Below, piece after piece: positions 34,792 through 44,649 of a stretch of 64,000 nucleotides of DNA. The stretch comes from UBA11574 sp963752565 (GTDB lineage: Bacteria; Desulfobacterota; Desulfobacteria; Desulfobacterales; UBA11574). A program made the translations under genes and the position numbers. Numbering within the stretch: the first letter of the stretch is position 1; each line of letters starts with the position of its first letter. The stretch is taken from the NCBI GenBank assembly GCA_963752565.1, contig CAVVZC010000006.1, forward strand, positions 365,441 through 429,440. Direction: 5' to 3'. The notes below the pieces were generated by a model. The model was not told the origin of the DNA, made no database searches, and saw only the letters and a list, made by a program, of their open reading frames with translations.

Positions 34792-36519
34792 TTAAAGCAG
34801 AGACAAAACCAATGTCACAACACCCGCCATGACAAAATTACTTTCGACCAGAAATTCCAACCGTATGCCGGGAAGCATATAGCCTCGCTCATGCGCTGAA
34901 AGCATGATGAAAATAAAAGCCGGACAGATTAAAAGTACAAAACCTAAACTTGATATAAGTTGAAATGCGCTTGAAATAAACAAAATGCCAAAATTTATGA
35001 CCAGTATCGTTTTTAAAAGGCGCAAAGCTCGCTTTTCTCCCAGTAGTATGGGGATCGTCTCTTTACCCACAATGCGGTCACCCTGCATGTCAAGAATATC
35101 AAAAAATGCTGTTCTGACAAAGACCAGGCTCAGTGACCATAAGAATATGATAGCGGTATTCAGATGAATATTTCCTGATACAGACAATCGAGGCAAAACA
35201 GAAGTCACGATTCCCCATGCCATCGCAATCAGAACTGTTTTTGATCCAGGGATATCCCTAAGCCGCCGGTATTTATCATATGCAAAACGTTTCGGAATAA
35301 GCCTTAAATTGTAAGAAAGACCCGTTATGCTCATAACGAAAAGGATTAAGAAAGGAATCCAGCCCACTGAATAGGCCGTCATCAAACCAATGCCGCCTGC
35401 AGCAAACGCAAGAAAAGCAAGCAATATCTTATTTTTGTTATAAAAGGCGGATCTGTCAGGATCGTTGTATCGGTCTGCCTTTGTACCGATGAGATTGTTG
35501 AAAATGTGCATGGACAGAACATAGAGCATGGATATAAGCACATGATGCAAATTATTTGTAATCCCCTGAATTTTGATACAGGCGTAGCACAGACATCCGG
35601 CACCGATGGATACATAGATGTTGGTAAGAAGCAGTACACGCTGGATGGAAAAAATAACCCTTTGCAAGCCATGCTTCTTTTTATAAGGCAGGGCCTCAAG
35701 TGTTCTGTAAATTTTTTTAATAACCCAATTGGGCGTGGAAGCCCCTGCTGTAATCCCGATACATTTGACTTCAGAAAGAGCGTCTACATCAATTTCCGAT
35801 TCAGTTTCAATGTGATATGTCGGTTTACCGGTCTTTTTTGAAATTTCAGCAAGCCGCTTCGTATTGCCACTATTTTGTCCACCAACAACAATAACAGCAT
35901 CTACTGAATTTGCCAGGTTTTGGACCTCAGCCTGGCGCTTTGCGGTAGAATCGCAGATCGTATCAAAGATTTTATAGTGGGGAAATTTATTATTTGCCCA
36001 TATTTTTATTTCCTCAAAAAAAAGTATGTTTTGAGTGGTCTGAGCGACAATAATCGCTTTTTCAAAGGATGGAAGGGAATCAAGATCATCTAAATTGTCA
36101 ACGACAAACCCTTTACCCTCTGCATATCCTAAAAGGCCGATGACTTCAGGATGATCTTTGTCTCCAATAATTATAGATGCATATTTTTTTTGGGCATGTT
36201 TCCGGATGATGGTCTGGACCTTAATAACCCGGGGACAGGTGGCATCGATAATTTTGAAACCTGCTTTTTTAAGATTCTGTTTGGTTTGGGGAGGGACGCC
36301 GTGAGCACGAATTAAAACAGTCCCTGTTGCGTACTCCGGTATATGTTCTAATGTGGATATATCTTTTTCTCTTAATAAGTCTAATACCTGGGGATTGTGA
36401 ATAAGGGGCCCAAACGTACAGATCGGATTTTCGTGTTTATTCGGCGCCTCCAGAACCATCTCAACGGCTCTTCGTACGCCCATGCAGAAACCGGCTTTTT
36501 TAGCAATTAATATTTTCAT
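34792..36519 (-). CDS. ispH: IspH (HMBPP reductase) fused to UbiA-type prenyltransferase
   Basis: 575 residues. Residues 1 to about 280 are IspH: Cys ligands in AGFCMGVRRA, DATCPRV and DTICDST, HGVPP, and QNSGNTKRLAEI. It makes IPP/DMAPP. From about 295 on there are eight or so membrane helices with the UbiA Asp-rich motifs NNLIGTKADRYND and DILDMQGDR, an integral prenyltransferase. The single chain would join isoprenoid-precursor synthesis to a membrane prenylation step. The product of the UbiA part is unknown. No stop or frameshift separates the halves. Confidence 0.92.
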   Translation of the reverse strand: MKILIAKKAGFCMGVRRAVEMVLEAPNKHENPICTFGPLIHNPQVLDLLREKDISTLEHIPEYATGTVLIRAHGVPPQTKQNLKKAGFKIIDATCPRVIKVQTIIRKHAQKKYASIIIGDKDHPEVIGLLGYAEGKGFVVDNLDDLDSLPSFEKAIIVAQTTQNILFFEEIKIWANNKFPHYKIFDTICDSTAKRQAEVQNLANSVDAVIVVGGQNSGNTKRLAEISKKTGKPTYHIETESEIDVDALSEVKCIGITAGASTPNWVIKKIYRTLEALPYKKKHGLQRVIFSIQRVLLLTNIYVSIGAGCLCYACIKIQGITNNLHHVLISMLYVLSMHIFNNLIGTKADRYNDPDRSAFYNKNKILLAFLAFAAGGIGLMTAYSVGWIPFLILFVMSITGLSYNLRLIPKRFAYDKYRRLRDIPGSKTVLIAMAWGIVTSVLPRLSVSGNIHLNTAIIFLWSLSLVFVRTAFFDILDMQGDRIVGKETIPILLGEKRALRLLKTILVINFGILFISSAFQLISSLGFVLLICPAFIFIMLSAHERGYMLPGIRLEFLVESNFVMAGVVTLVLSLL

Positions 36520-36642
36520 CTATATTATACAGCTTCGGCGCTGCGCATTATCTTCTTACTCAAGTTTCGCACGCTCAATTTTCGTCAACGACAATAAAGA
36601 GCAGCAGGCCGAGAACATTTTTTAAGGTAAAATCATACATGC

Positions 36643-36847
36643 GTGTTCATGGGTGTGCTCCCTCGTGGAACAATATTAGCGGAGTGGCTTGCTCATTTCA
36701 ATGATTTAACAGTGGGAGAGATCGCGAATCCGGCATAGTGTTAGCGGGAGAACGCAAAAGGGGCAGAAAGGCCATCGCTGCTAAGTTGTTGAAATGACGA
36801 GTCATGTAGACACCAGAGTGAGACGGGGGAGCACACCCCGTGAACAC
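36643..36847. mobile_element. MITE-like element with about 20-bp terminal inverted repeats
   Basis: GTGTTCATGGGTGTGCTCCC (36643-36662) matches the reverse complement of 36827-36847 with one gap or mismatch. A second inner pair (GCTCATTTCAATGATTTAAC near 36690 and its partner near 36780) extends the symmetry. No coding frame. It fills the gap between ispH-ubiA and the NYN gene. Confidence 0.6.
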
Positions 36848-36858
36848 ATACCTGCACA

Positions 36859-37380
36859 CTACAGTTTTCTTATTTTGATCCTATTTCGACGTTTTTTTTT
36901 GGAAAGTCGTTTGCTGGGACCTTTCTTTTTTGTCGTGGGGACCCATCCGCCTTCGTCTTCTCTTTCTACCCCCTTTGTATCCATATAAACCGCCATAGTG
37001 ATCTTTTCTTCGAAATCGGAAGAACGAATTGTAGCAGCTCCCTTGGCAGCTGCAAAATTCACAATATCCAGATCCGAGCTAACAACCAGGGCTTTTTCTC
37101 TTTCACGGTTTGCCATCCGTTTAATAACGGAATCGGCGGACTCACCACTTCGAGAAAATTTAACCTTGATACCTTTGACCCGATTTTTGTGCTGGGAAAA
37201 GGGAGGCGCGTTGGTTCCATCAAAAACAACGGTTATCATATGACGTTTTATTCTCTGATATGCAGCAAGCGTGTCGAGAAGTGCCTCTCGGCCCAGCTGA
37301 ATATCCTGGCGGTCTATATCACTGAATGAATTGGACTGTCGGATCAGGTTGTAGCCATCGATGATAATATGAATAGACAT
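36859..37380 (-). CDS. YacP-like NYN-domain ribonuclease
   Basis: 173 residues. IIIDGYNLIRQS opens the NYN/PIN fold, followed by VVFDGTN and VVSSDLDIVNFAAAKGA with the conserved Asp set of this nuclease family. The C-terminus is strongly basic (KKKGPSKRLSKKKRRNRIKI), suiting RNA or ribosome contact as in Rae1/YacP. It overlaps the parB stop by one base, so the two are coupled. Confidence 0.88.
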   Translation of the reverse strand: MSIHIIIDGYNLIRQSNSFSDIDRQDIQLGREALLDTLAAYQRIKRHMITVVFDGTNAPPFSQHKNRVKGIKVKFSRSGESADSVIKRMANREREKALVVSSDLDIVNFAAAKGAATIRSSDFEEKITMAVYMDTKGVEREDEGGWVPTTKKKGPSKRLSKKKRRNRIKIRKL

Positions 37381-38282
37381 TAAATCTGCTTTAACAGGCT
37401 TAGCAGACGGTCCAGATCGTCATTGCTGTAAAATTCGATTTCAACGCTACCCTTTTGTCCCCGACGTTTGATCTGAACCTTGGTCCCGAAGCGACCGGAA
37501 AGATCATCGGCCACGTCTGAAAAATATCTTTGTTCCGAACTCGATATAGGCTTTTTGGGTTTTTCTTTTTCCGCTTTCAAACGTTTAATCAAACGTTCTG
37601 TTTCCCTGACCGAAAGTCCTTTTGCAATTATCGCTCGGAATACCGAATTTTGTTGGGATGAAGTGGCAGTGCCCAGCAAGGCCCGGGCATGACCCATGCT
37701 CAGGTCTCCATCCAAAATGCTGGCCTTTATTTGTTCGGGCAACTGACGAAGTCTTAAAAAATTGGCAACAGCAGATCTACTTTTCCCGACGCGATCTGCA
37801 GCCTGATCCTGGGTAAGACCGAATTCTTTGATGAGTCGGTGATAGGCTTCAGCCTCTTCAATGGGATTTAAATCTGCCCGCTGTACGTTTTCAACAATGG
37901 ACATTTCCAGCATATCTGTATCTGTGATGGTTTTGACAAAAACCGGCACCTCTTTCAACCCTGCTTTTTTAGCAGCGCGCAAGCGTCTTTCACCGGCTAT
38001 CAGTTCATATCCATGGTTGTCTTTTCTAACCAAAAGGGGCTGTATGATACCTTGCTGACGAATTGAACGGGCCATATCCTCCAGTTCATTGTCGGAAAAT
38101 CGCAAACGAGGCTGGTAACGATTGGGCTGAATCAGCCCGATATCACACGCAAAATATTCCTTTGAAATATCTTCCATGGGTTCAATGTCGGGCAATAAAG
38201 CATCAAGACCTCTTCCTAAGACCAATTTTTTGAATTTTTTTGAACCTGATTCGGCTTTTTTACTTTTCATTTCTTTTTTCAT
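37380..38282 (-). CDS. parB: chromosome partitioning protein ParB
   Basis: 300 residues. N-terminal basic region with the LGRGLDALLPD motif, the CTP-binding/ParB domain with GERRLRAAKKAG and ENVQRADLNPIEEAEAY, a KorB-type HTH (LTQDQAADRVGKSRSAVANF) and a C-terminal dimerisation domain. It loads onto parS to organise the origin region. No good parS palindrome is visible in the window. Confidence 0.95.
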   Translation of the reverse strand: MKKEMKSKKAESGSKKFKKLVLGRGLDALLPDIEPMEDISKEYFACDIGLIQPNRYQPRLRFSDNELEDMARSIRQQGIIQPLLVRKDNHGYELIAGERRLRAAKKAGLKEVPVFVKTITDTDMLEMSIVENVQRADLNPIEEAEAYHRLIKEFGLTQDQAADRVGKSRSAVANFLRLRQLPEQIKASILDGDLSMGHARALLGTATSSQQNSVFRAIIAKGLSVRETERLIKRLKAEKEKPKKPISSSEQRYFSDVADDLSGRFGTKVQIKRRGQKGSVEIEFYSNDDLDRLLSLLKQI

Positions 38283-38398
38283 TTTGATGGCGTTAATTTC
38301 GTCGATACATGTATTACACGACGAATTGTGAACGTTCGTTGTGATGACTTCATCGGTGTTAAGAAGTTTCAGACATGTCCTTTTGCTGAACGAGCTGT

Positions 38399-39166
38399 TC
38401 AGAAGGATTTATTGTTCATGATCTCTTTTGCCAGATTAAAGTAGCTGCGGGCACCTTTGGAGGTTGCATCGTACAACAAGATCGGCTTTCCGAAACTCGG
38501 AGCTTCGCCCAGTCTGACATTTCTGGGAATCATGGTCCTGAATACCAGTTGCTTGAAATATTTTTCGGCATCTTCAGCAACCTGATGAGACAGATTTGTT
38601 CTTTTATCAAACATGGTGAGAAGTATACCGGCAATCTTAAGTTTAGGATTCAACTTATACTTGATGCGCTTCATGGTTTGAAGAAGCTGTCCAAGGCCTT
38701 CCAATGCATAAAATTCACACTGAAGCGGGATGAGCATAACATCGGCTGCAGTCAGTGCATTAACCGTTAAAAGGCTCAAGGAGGGTGGACAGTCGATAAT
38801 GATGTATTCAAATGAATTTTTAATTTGGGATAAAAGCTTTTTTAGGGCCATTTCACGCTTGGGTTTTGACATCATCTCCACTTCAAAACCAATCAGCTCA
38901 ACCCTTGAGGGTATGATTTTCAAGGTTTCTATGTCACTATCCAAAATAAGATTCTCGGCATCGACATTTCCAATCATGCCGTGATATAATGACCTCTCGA
39001 TACGATTTTTATCTATTCCCAAACCGGTGGTTGCATTTCCCTGGGGATCACAATCCACAAGGAGAATTCTTTTTTCCGAAACTGCCATGGCAGCCGACAG
39101 GTTTATGGCTGTCGTCGTTTTCCCCACACCACCCTTCTGGTTGGCTATGCATATGATATGCGTCAT
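38399..39166 (-). CDS. parA: chromosome partitioning ATPase ParA (Soj)
   Basis: 255 residues from the ATG at 39166 (MTHIICIANQKGGVGKTTTA); the frame extends to 39235 but the added residues are outside the family. Deviant Walker A KGGVGKTT, LLVDCDPQGNATTG and IIDCPPSLSLLT are all present. It forms the dynamic ATPase partner of the ParB encoded 116 bp downstream. Confidence 0.95.
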   Translation of the reverse strand: MTHIICIANQKGGVGKTTTAINLSAAMAVSEKRILLVDCDPQGNATTGLGIDKNRIERSLYHGMIGNVDAENLILDSDIETLKIIPSRVELIGFEVEMMSKPKREMALKKLLSQIKNSFEYIIIDCPPSLSLLTVNALTAADVMLIPLQCEFYALEGLGQLLQTMKRIKYKLNPKLKIAGILLTMFDKRTNLSHQVAEDAEKYFKQLVFRTMIPRNVRLGEAPSFGKPILLYDATSKGARSYFNLAKEIMNNKSF

Positions 39167-39332
39167 GGTGACGGACTTTACCATAAAACATGGTGTTTGA
39201 AAAGTATATAAGGATATGATTTGACTATTAACCAATTGAGTAATAAATTATAGCGTGTGCAGCAAAACCATATGGTTTCGGTTTCTTTTATGTTCATACC
39301 AAAAACCGGCACCCTCTTTTGTCGAGGTTTTC

Positions 39333-40766
39333 ATGAAATTTGTTAAACAATGTATTTTGCTATGTACGGTTCTCATTATTGCGTGTGGCATCATCTCCCC
39401 TAAAGGTGTCTCAGGGATTACGATACAAGAGGAAGAGGAACTGGCAAATGAGTTTATAAAACTCATTTTGTCGCACTACGAAATTATCACAGACCCGCTT
39501 ATCACCAATTACATCAACGACGTCGGCCAAAAAATCGTCTCAACGCTTCCCCCCCAGCCTTTTTCCTACCATTTTTATGTAATAAAGGAAGACACCTACA
39601 ATGCTTTTGCCACCCCCGCAGGTCACATTTTTATATACAGCGGATTGCTGGAAGCAATGGATGGTGAGGAAGAGCTGGCATGTATACTGGCCCATGAAAT
39701 TTCACATGTGCTGTGTCGTCATATTTCTAAGAAAATAGAAAGGGCTGAAAAAATAAACTACGCCACACTTGCCGGGGTTGTTGCCGGCGTGCTTCTTGGA
39801 TCCGCCGGAGCCTCGGCAGCTGCCAATGCAGTCACCCTTGGTTCTATGGCAGCCGGCCAATCCTATGCACTTGCATACGGCCGTGAAGACGAAAGACAAG
39901 CGGATCAGATCGGACTCAACGTGCTGAGAAAAGCCGGATATAACGGCAAAGGCCTGATATCTACACTGAAAAAAATGCGAAGCAAACGTTGGTTCGATTC
40001 AAACCAGATTCCGACTTATCTGACCACCCATCCAGCTTCAGAGGAACGAATGGCGTATATCGATACCTGGCTTGAGAAACACAAAAAAACCGAGGACCAT
40101 TTCAATGACTATTATTTTAATAGGGCCCATACACGGCTCGTTGCCATTTACGGAGATGAGGATGCTGCATTAAGAAAGTTTAAATCAGATGTACATAATC
40201 ATCCCGACGACCCATTGGCGTATTATGGATACGGCCTGACCCTGGATAGAAAAGGCGACCACAAAGCTGCTGAAAAATACCTCAAGGCGGCATTGGAGAA
40301 AAGGGCATTTGATCCCTATATTTTAAAAGATCTTGGCCGCTTATATTTTCTCGAGGGAAATTATCAGCAAGCATTCAGCATTCTGGATGGCGCTGCCAGC
40401 ATTAACTCGAATGATCCTGATATACTTTTTTATCTGGGGCGCACCCAGGTAGAACTTGGCCGTCTCTCGGATGCCGTCGCAACGTTTGAAAAACTCATCT
40501 CAAAACAACAAAATTATCCCCGTGCGCTTTATACCCTTGGAGAAACGTATTGGAAACTTGGGATGAAAGGTGATGCGCATTATTACCTGGGTCTTCATTA
40601 CCAAAATAAAAGGGATTTCAAAAATGCTATTTTCCATCTAAAAAAAGCTTTGGAGAACATCAACGAACCATATAAAAAGGCCAAAGCAGAGGAATTGTTG
40701 AAGGAAATCACACAGAAAAAGAAGAAATCAGAAAAGGATGAGGGCAACAAAGCACAAAATAATTAA
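39333..40766 (+). CDS. M48 metalloprotease with TPR repeats (BepA-like)
   Basis: 477 residues from the ATG at 39333, which gives a clean signal peptide (MKFVKQCILLCTVLIIACG). A GTG at 39255 is in frame but would bury it. The zinc motif is HEISHVLCRH and the third ligand lies in EDERQADQIG. The C-terminal half has several TPR units. BepA-type proteases act in the periplasm on outer-membrane protein assembly. Confidence 0.92.
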   Translation: MKFVKQCILLCTVLIIACGIISPKGVSGITIQEEEELANEFIKLILSHYEIITDPLITNYINDVGQKIVSTLPPQPFSYHFYVIKEDTYNAFATPAGHIFIYSGLLEAMDGEEELACILAHEISHVLCRHISKKIERAEKINYATLAGVVAGVLLGSAGASAAANAVTLGSMAAGQSYALAYGREDERQADQIGLNVLRKAGYNGKGLISTLKKMRSKRWFDSNQIPTYLTTHPASEERMAYIDTWLEKHKKTEDHFNDYYFNRAHTRLVAIYGDEDAALRKFKSDVHNHPDDPLAYYGYGLTLDRKGDHKAAEKYLKAALEKRAFDPYILKDLGRLYFLEGNYQQAFSILDGAASINSNDPDILFYLGRTQVELGRLSDAVATFEKLISKQQNYPRALYTLGETYWKLGMKGDAHYYLGLHYQNKRDFKNAIFHLKKALENINEPYKKAKAEELLKEITQKKKKSEKDEGNKAQNN

Positions 40767-40839
40767 TCGAGGGGTCGGAGTGTTTTTATTGTAAAAACTC
40801 ATTTACTTGTTCACGGGGTGTAAAGTTTGAAGAAAAATG

Positions 40840-42873
40840 TTAGCATCGGTCAAAATGAGAAAATTGCATGGTGAATGTCCCTCTGCCTTGTGTCGCTGAT
40901 CGCAATGATGTTGAATATCCGAACATGCGCGCCAGTGGAACCACGACCTTTATCACCTGTACGCCCATTTTGTGCTCGATAGATTCAATTTTTCCATTTC
41001 GAGAATTGAGATCTCCTATCACGTCTCCCATAAACGTCTCTTGAACAAAAACTTCCACATTCATAATCGGATCTAAAAGAAACGATTCACCTTTCGTCAG
41101 TGCTGTTTTGCAAGCCATAGAAGCACTGACCGTATAGGCCAGTTCAGTGCTCAAAGATTCTTTATATACCCCTCCGGCGAGAACGGCCTCAACATCGACA
41201 ACGGGATACCCCATTAATGCGCCGCTTTCCAGGGATTCCATCACACCTTTTTTGATAGCAGGGATGAACGTATCAGGTATTGTTTCGTCAGTAATTTCAG
41301 ACCTGAATCTGTTCTCAGTACCCCGTTCCAAGGGTATCAGTTTTAACATTACTTTGGCAAAATGTCTTTGTCCCGCCACTTCCTTGTCAAATACTGCAGA
41401 CGCATGCCCTTCTTTTTCAATGGTCTCCCTGTACATAACCTGTGGTTTTCCCACATTGACATTGGTCTTGAATTCTCGCTGCATACGACTGATGATAACT
41501 TCGAGGTGAAGTTCTCCCATACCGGATAAAATTGTCTGTCCGGTGTCTTCATCCTTTTGAAGTTTAAGAGTCGGATCTTCGGCCATAAATTTTTCGAGGA
41601 CTTGATCAAGTTTTTCCTGGTCAGCATGGGTTTTAGGCTCTACAGCCACGGATATGACCGGCTCGTAAAACTCTATTTTTTCTAATAAAACAGGATGATC
41701 GATGGAGCAGAGCGTCTCTCCCGTAGATGACTCTTTTAATCCAATAACCCCGACCAGGCTGCCGGCGCCGGCGGAATCGATGCGTTCTCTCTTGTTGGCA
41801 TGCATTTTTAATATGCGTGAAAGTTTCTCACTTTTTTTTCGAGAAGGATTGTAGGTGTCGGATTTGGCATTCATGGTTCCGCTGTAAATTCTGACATAGG
41901 ATAGTTTACGACCCTCTATCATCGATACTTTGAATATGAGGGCCGCAAGAGGATCGGCATCATTCGCTCTGCATTCAATAAGTTGGCCGGTTTCAGGGTG
42001 TACGCCTTTAATTGGGGGTACATCTAAAGGGCTTGGCAAAAATTCCACAATGGCGTCAAGAAGCGTTTGAATTCCTTTATTTCTCAGAGCACTGCCGCAA
42101 AGAACCGGCACCAGTTTCAGGTCTATGGTCGCCTTTCTGATAGCGGCAACCAATCTTTCCGGAGTAACGGGTGTCTCCGATAAATAGTCCTCCATGATAT
42201 CATCATCAACTTCAGCGATTTCTTCGATAAGCTTTTCATGATATTCTGTTGCGGTGCCAAGCAAGTTTTGAGGAATATCTTCTTTCGTAAAAGTTTCCCC
42301 TAACGCTTCATCTTCCCAGATGATTTGTTTCATTCTAATGAGATCGATAACGCCTGAAAAATCATCTTCTAAGCCCACCGGAAGCTGCAAAATCAGCGGA
42401 TTGGCATCCAACCTTTTTTTCATCATTTCAATTGAGCCAAAGAAGTCAGCACCAACCCTGTCAAGTTTGTTGATAAAGGCCATCTTTGGGACAAGGTACT
42501 TGTCAGCCTGTCGCCATACCGTTTCCGACTGAGGTTCCACACCACCAACTGCACAAAAGACACCGACGGCCCCGTCAAGTACCCTTAAAGATCGTTCAAC
42601 CTCGATGGTAAAGTCGACATGTCCTGGTGTATCTATAATCTGGACATCACTTCCCTTCCAGTGACAAGTGGTAACAGCGGAGGTAATGGTAATTCCCCGT
42701 TCTTGTTCATCAGGCATCCAGTCCATAATCGCTTCACCGTCATGAACTTCACCGATTTTGTGAGAACGGCCGGTGTAGTATAGCATCCGCTCTGTTACCG
42801 TTGTCTTTCCGGCATCGATATGGGCGATAATACCGATATTTCTTATATTTTTAATATGATCCTTTTTGTTCAT
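40840..42873 (-). CDS. fusA: translation elongation factor G (stand-alone copy)
   Basis: 677 residues: GTPase domain with AHIDAGKTTVTERMLYYTG, RGITITSAVTTC, DTPGHVDFT and NKLD, then domains II to V. It ends soon after GRGTFTMQFSHFD, slightly shorter than typical EF-G. It is not in a ribosomal protein operon, so it may be a second, specialised EF-G (recycling or stress type). It follows the GerMN gene with a four-base overlap. Confidence 0.95.
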   Translation of the reverse strand: MNKKDHIKNIRNIGIIAHIDAGKTTVTERMLYYTGRSHKIGEVHDGEAIMDWMPDEQERGITITSAVTTCHWKGSDVQIIDTPGHVDFTIEVERSLRVLDGAVGVFCAVGGVEPQSETVWRQADKYLVPKMAFINKLDRVGADFFGSIEMMKKRLDANPLILQLPVGLEDDFSGVIDLIRMKQIIWEDEALGETFTKEDIPQNLLGTATEYHEKLIEEIAEVDDDIMEDYLSETPVTPERLVAAIRKATIDLKLVPVLCGSALRNKGIQTLLDAIVEFLPSPLDVPPIKGVHPETGQLIECRANDADPLAALIFKVSMIEGRKLSYVRIYSGTMNAKSDTYNPSRKKSEKLSRILKMHANKRERIDSAGAGSLVGVIGLKESSTGETLCSIDHPVLLEKIEFYEPVISVAVEPKTHADQEKLDQVLEKFMAEDPTLKLQKDEDTGQTILSGMGELHLEVIISRMQREFKTNVNVGKPQVMYRETIEKEGHASAVFDKEVAGQRHFAKVMLKLIPLERGTENRFRSEITDETIPDTFIPAIKKGVMESLESGALMGYPVVDVEAVLAGGVYKESLSTELAYTVSASMACKTALTKGESFLLDPIMNVEVFVQETFMGDVIGDLNSRNGKIESIEHKMGVQVIKVVVPLARMFGYSTSLRSATQGRGTFTMQFSHFDRC

Positions 42874-43439
42874 CGTATTAACAGCATGTTGGCTTTAAAC
42901 GGAAAGCGTACATCTATATGACCGTCGAGGGTCATCGCTTCTTTTCCGCTGATCAGGATCTTTACCGCATCGATTTCGGGAATATTCAATGTTAACGAAT
43001 TGACCATCGAATATATCGTAAAAAGTTCCGATTTAACCCCGCCGGGATGAGCATCTCTAATGGTATCAGACACATCGACATAAGCTGTACCATCCCGGGT
43101 AATATAAAATGCCTTAAGTGTCGTATCTGCAGGAATTGTCCGCATAAGCCCGGTTCTGGGGCCTTCTATCAGAGCTTCGACAATGTTTTTGCCAAATTCG
43201 GCTGGATTGTCTGAATGAAAAAGATCCCTTGTTTCAGCTTTGAGAAACAAATTGTCTTTATCGGAAAAATACAGATGGACAACGGGGTCTTTTGAATGTT
43301 TAGTTTCTGTAATTCTTGTGTTTTGCTCAACTTGATCCATACCCGATAATACTGTGGGCCTATTCAAAAAAGCGACGCATATGGCGATTCCGGCAATAAT
43401 GAAAAAAGATACATTGCATATATTTTGGTTTTTCATCAT
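42870..43439 (-). CDS. GerMN-domain protein, membrane anchored
   Basis: 189 residues. One N-terminal membrane helix (NVSFFIIAGIAICVAFL), then a GerMN domain (VVHLYFSDKDNLFLKAETRD, LIEGPRTGLMRTIPADTTLK, AYVDVSDTIRD). GerMN proteins are known in spore germination and cell-envelope lipoproteins, and here the organism type suggests an envelope role. Overlaps fusA by four bases. Confidence 0.87.
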   Translation of the reverse strand: MMKNQNICNVSFFIIAGIAICVAFLNRPTVLSGMDQVEQNTRITETKHSKDPVVHLYFSDKDNLFLKAETRDLFHSDNPAEFGKNIVEALIEGPRTGLMRTIPADTTLKAFYITRDGTAYVDVSDTIRDAHPGGVKSELFTIYSMVNSLTLNIPEIDAVKILISGKEAMTLDGHIDVRFPFKANMLLIR

Positions 43440-43662
43440 GACTTAACCATTTATCATTGATAAAATGAAAAATTTCTTAAGCCAAAATGCTTATTATGTC
43501 AAGACAAGAAGGGAAATCTGCGTTTTAAAAAAATGAGCGGATATTTTTTGTTTGTATTGAGGGGGGGCGAATAAACTATGACATTAGAGGGATAAGGGTT
43601 TTTATCGATTTCTCGGAGGAAAATCCCCTTAATAAAATCGATCGATCCCATGATCATTGATT

Positions 43663-43750
43663 CACGCTTTCTCATTTATAGGCGTGCGTGTAGAATGATA
43701 GCCGTTTTAAGATCTTCGATCGTGAGAACTGCGTATCGTAATGTTGAATT
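43663..43750. repeat. dispersed ~88-bp repeat, copy X
   Basis: CACGCTTTCTCATTTATAG, then TAGCCGTTTTAAGATCTTCG, GTGAGAAC and GTATCGTA recur at 57243-57328 with about 80 percent identity by eye. A terminator-like hairpin follows at 43802-43832. No frame is conserved, so it may be an RNA or regulatory repeat. The remainder of the gap 43440-43853 is AT-rich with a possible hairpin at 43590-43650. Confidence 0.55.
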
Positions 43751-43801
43751 GTAAGAGGCAATAAAAGTTTATGATTTGAAACAGTAATCTTGGAATTGTT
43801 G

Positions 43802-43832
43802 GGTGCATTGAAATTGAAGGTGCACCTTTTTT
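43802..43832 (+). terminator. terminator-like hairpin
   Basis: GGTGCA pairs with TGCACC and is followed by a run of T. No plus-strand gene precedes it, which hints at a small transcript from the repeat at 43663. Confidence 0.5.
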
Positions 43833-43853
43833 GTTTAAGAACAATGCCATTTT

Positions 43854-44069
43854 TTATTGAACCAGGGAGTTTGCTAATTTATACGTAAAATTATCCATGA
43901 TTTCTATCCCCCAGCCCAGGTCCTCCATCTCTTGGTTAACAGCGGTTATAGTGCAATATCCACCATTACCTAAAATATTAAAAACATCTTTGATGAGTCC
44001 TGGAATTTCAATGGGCATAAACCCCTTTGATTGAAACCTCAGGAATAAATCATCTAATCTGTTTTGCAT
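43854..44069 (-). CDS. small hypothetical protein, paralog of the one at 62129
   Basis: 71 residues (MQNRLDDLFLRFQSKGFMPI, then EDLGWGIEIMDNFTYKLANS). About 75 percent identical by eye to the 79-residue protein at 62129-62368, and even the ribosome-binding region GAGGAGGCAAAAAG is the same. Family unknown to me. Two copies 18 kb apart point to recent duplication or spread. Confidence 0.7.
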   Translation of the reverse strand: MQNRLDDLFLRFQSKGFMPIEIPGLIKDVFNILGNGGYCTITAVNQEMEDLGWGIEIMDNFTYKLANSLVQ

Positions 44070-44267
44070 CTTTTTGCCTCCTCAATAAACCCTTCTTTTA
44101 AGTCATGACTCAGACCAAAGGCAGCGCCTTATTCGCCTGTCAGAGTGCTGTGTTCAGGCACATTATCTCTGTTGGGTGGATGTTAGTATTTGTAGTAACT
44201 TTCCTTCAATTGTCCAAGGTTAGTTTTTGAAACTTTAAATTATCTGCTTTCATAATTCGATAACATA

Positions 44268-44618
44268 TTAAACAGATACCAAACCAGACACCAAATCGAC
44301 GTCGTCAAAAAATAGCTCCACCGTACTATCTTCGGATGAATTGTATAACGCCGTGACTGATTCGGCGATTTTGGTGGCATATGGTTCGATGGGAAATATA
44401 TTGTGAGTCCGAAGGATTGCAACCAAGGCGTTCATTCCTTTGGAGATGGAACTCACGATAATCTCACTTTCATAGGTTTCTTCGCAGAGAAATGAAAAAC
44501 TTCCTTTTTTCAGCATTGAAGACGCCACTTTTTTCAGATTTTTGTCGATGATTGCATATTCCCTGATTTTAAGTTTATTTTTGTCACCATCTCGAGAAAT
44601 CACATATTTTTGACGCAT
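44268..44618 (-). CDS. hypothetical protein
   Basis: 116 residues from the ATG at 44618, chosen for the AAGGAG seven bases upstream; a longer frame to 44669 lacks one. Shows MRQKYVISRDGDKNKLKIRE and a C-terminal stretch rich in Glu/Asp. No family recognised. It lies downstream of the small basic protein gene and may be co-transcribed with it. Confidence 0.6.
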   Translation of the reverse strand: MRQKYVISRDGDKNKLKIREYAIIDKNLKKVASSMLKKGSFSFLCEETYESEIIVSSISKGMNALVAILRTHNIFPIEPYATKIAESVTALYNSSEDSTVELFFDDVDLVSGLVSV

Positions 44619-44649
44619 ATTTTTTCTCCTTTTCATCCGGTTTCTATGC

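Noticed and set aside
35300..35335. Fourth copy of the GAGCATAA palindrome inside ispH-ubiA
   Set aside because: Only GTTATGCTCATAACG matches, inside coding sequence and without the second arm at the right spacing; likely chance.
36655..36678. Degenerate parS (TGTTCCACG half on the minus strand)
   Set aside because: Only one half fits the consensus; the other half is shifted by a base and the site lies inside a MITE-like repeat.
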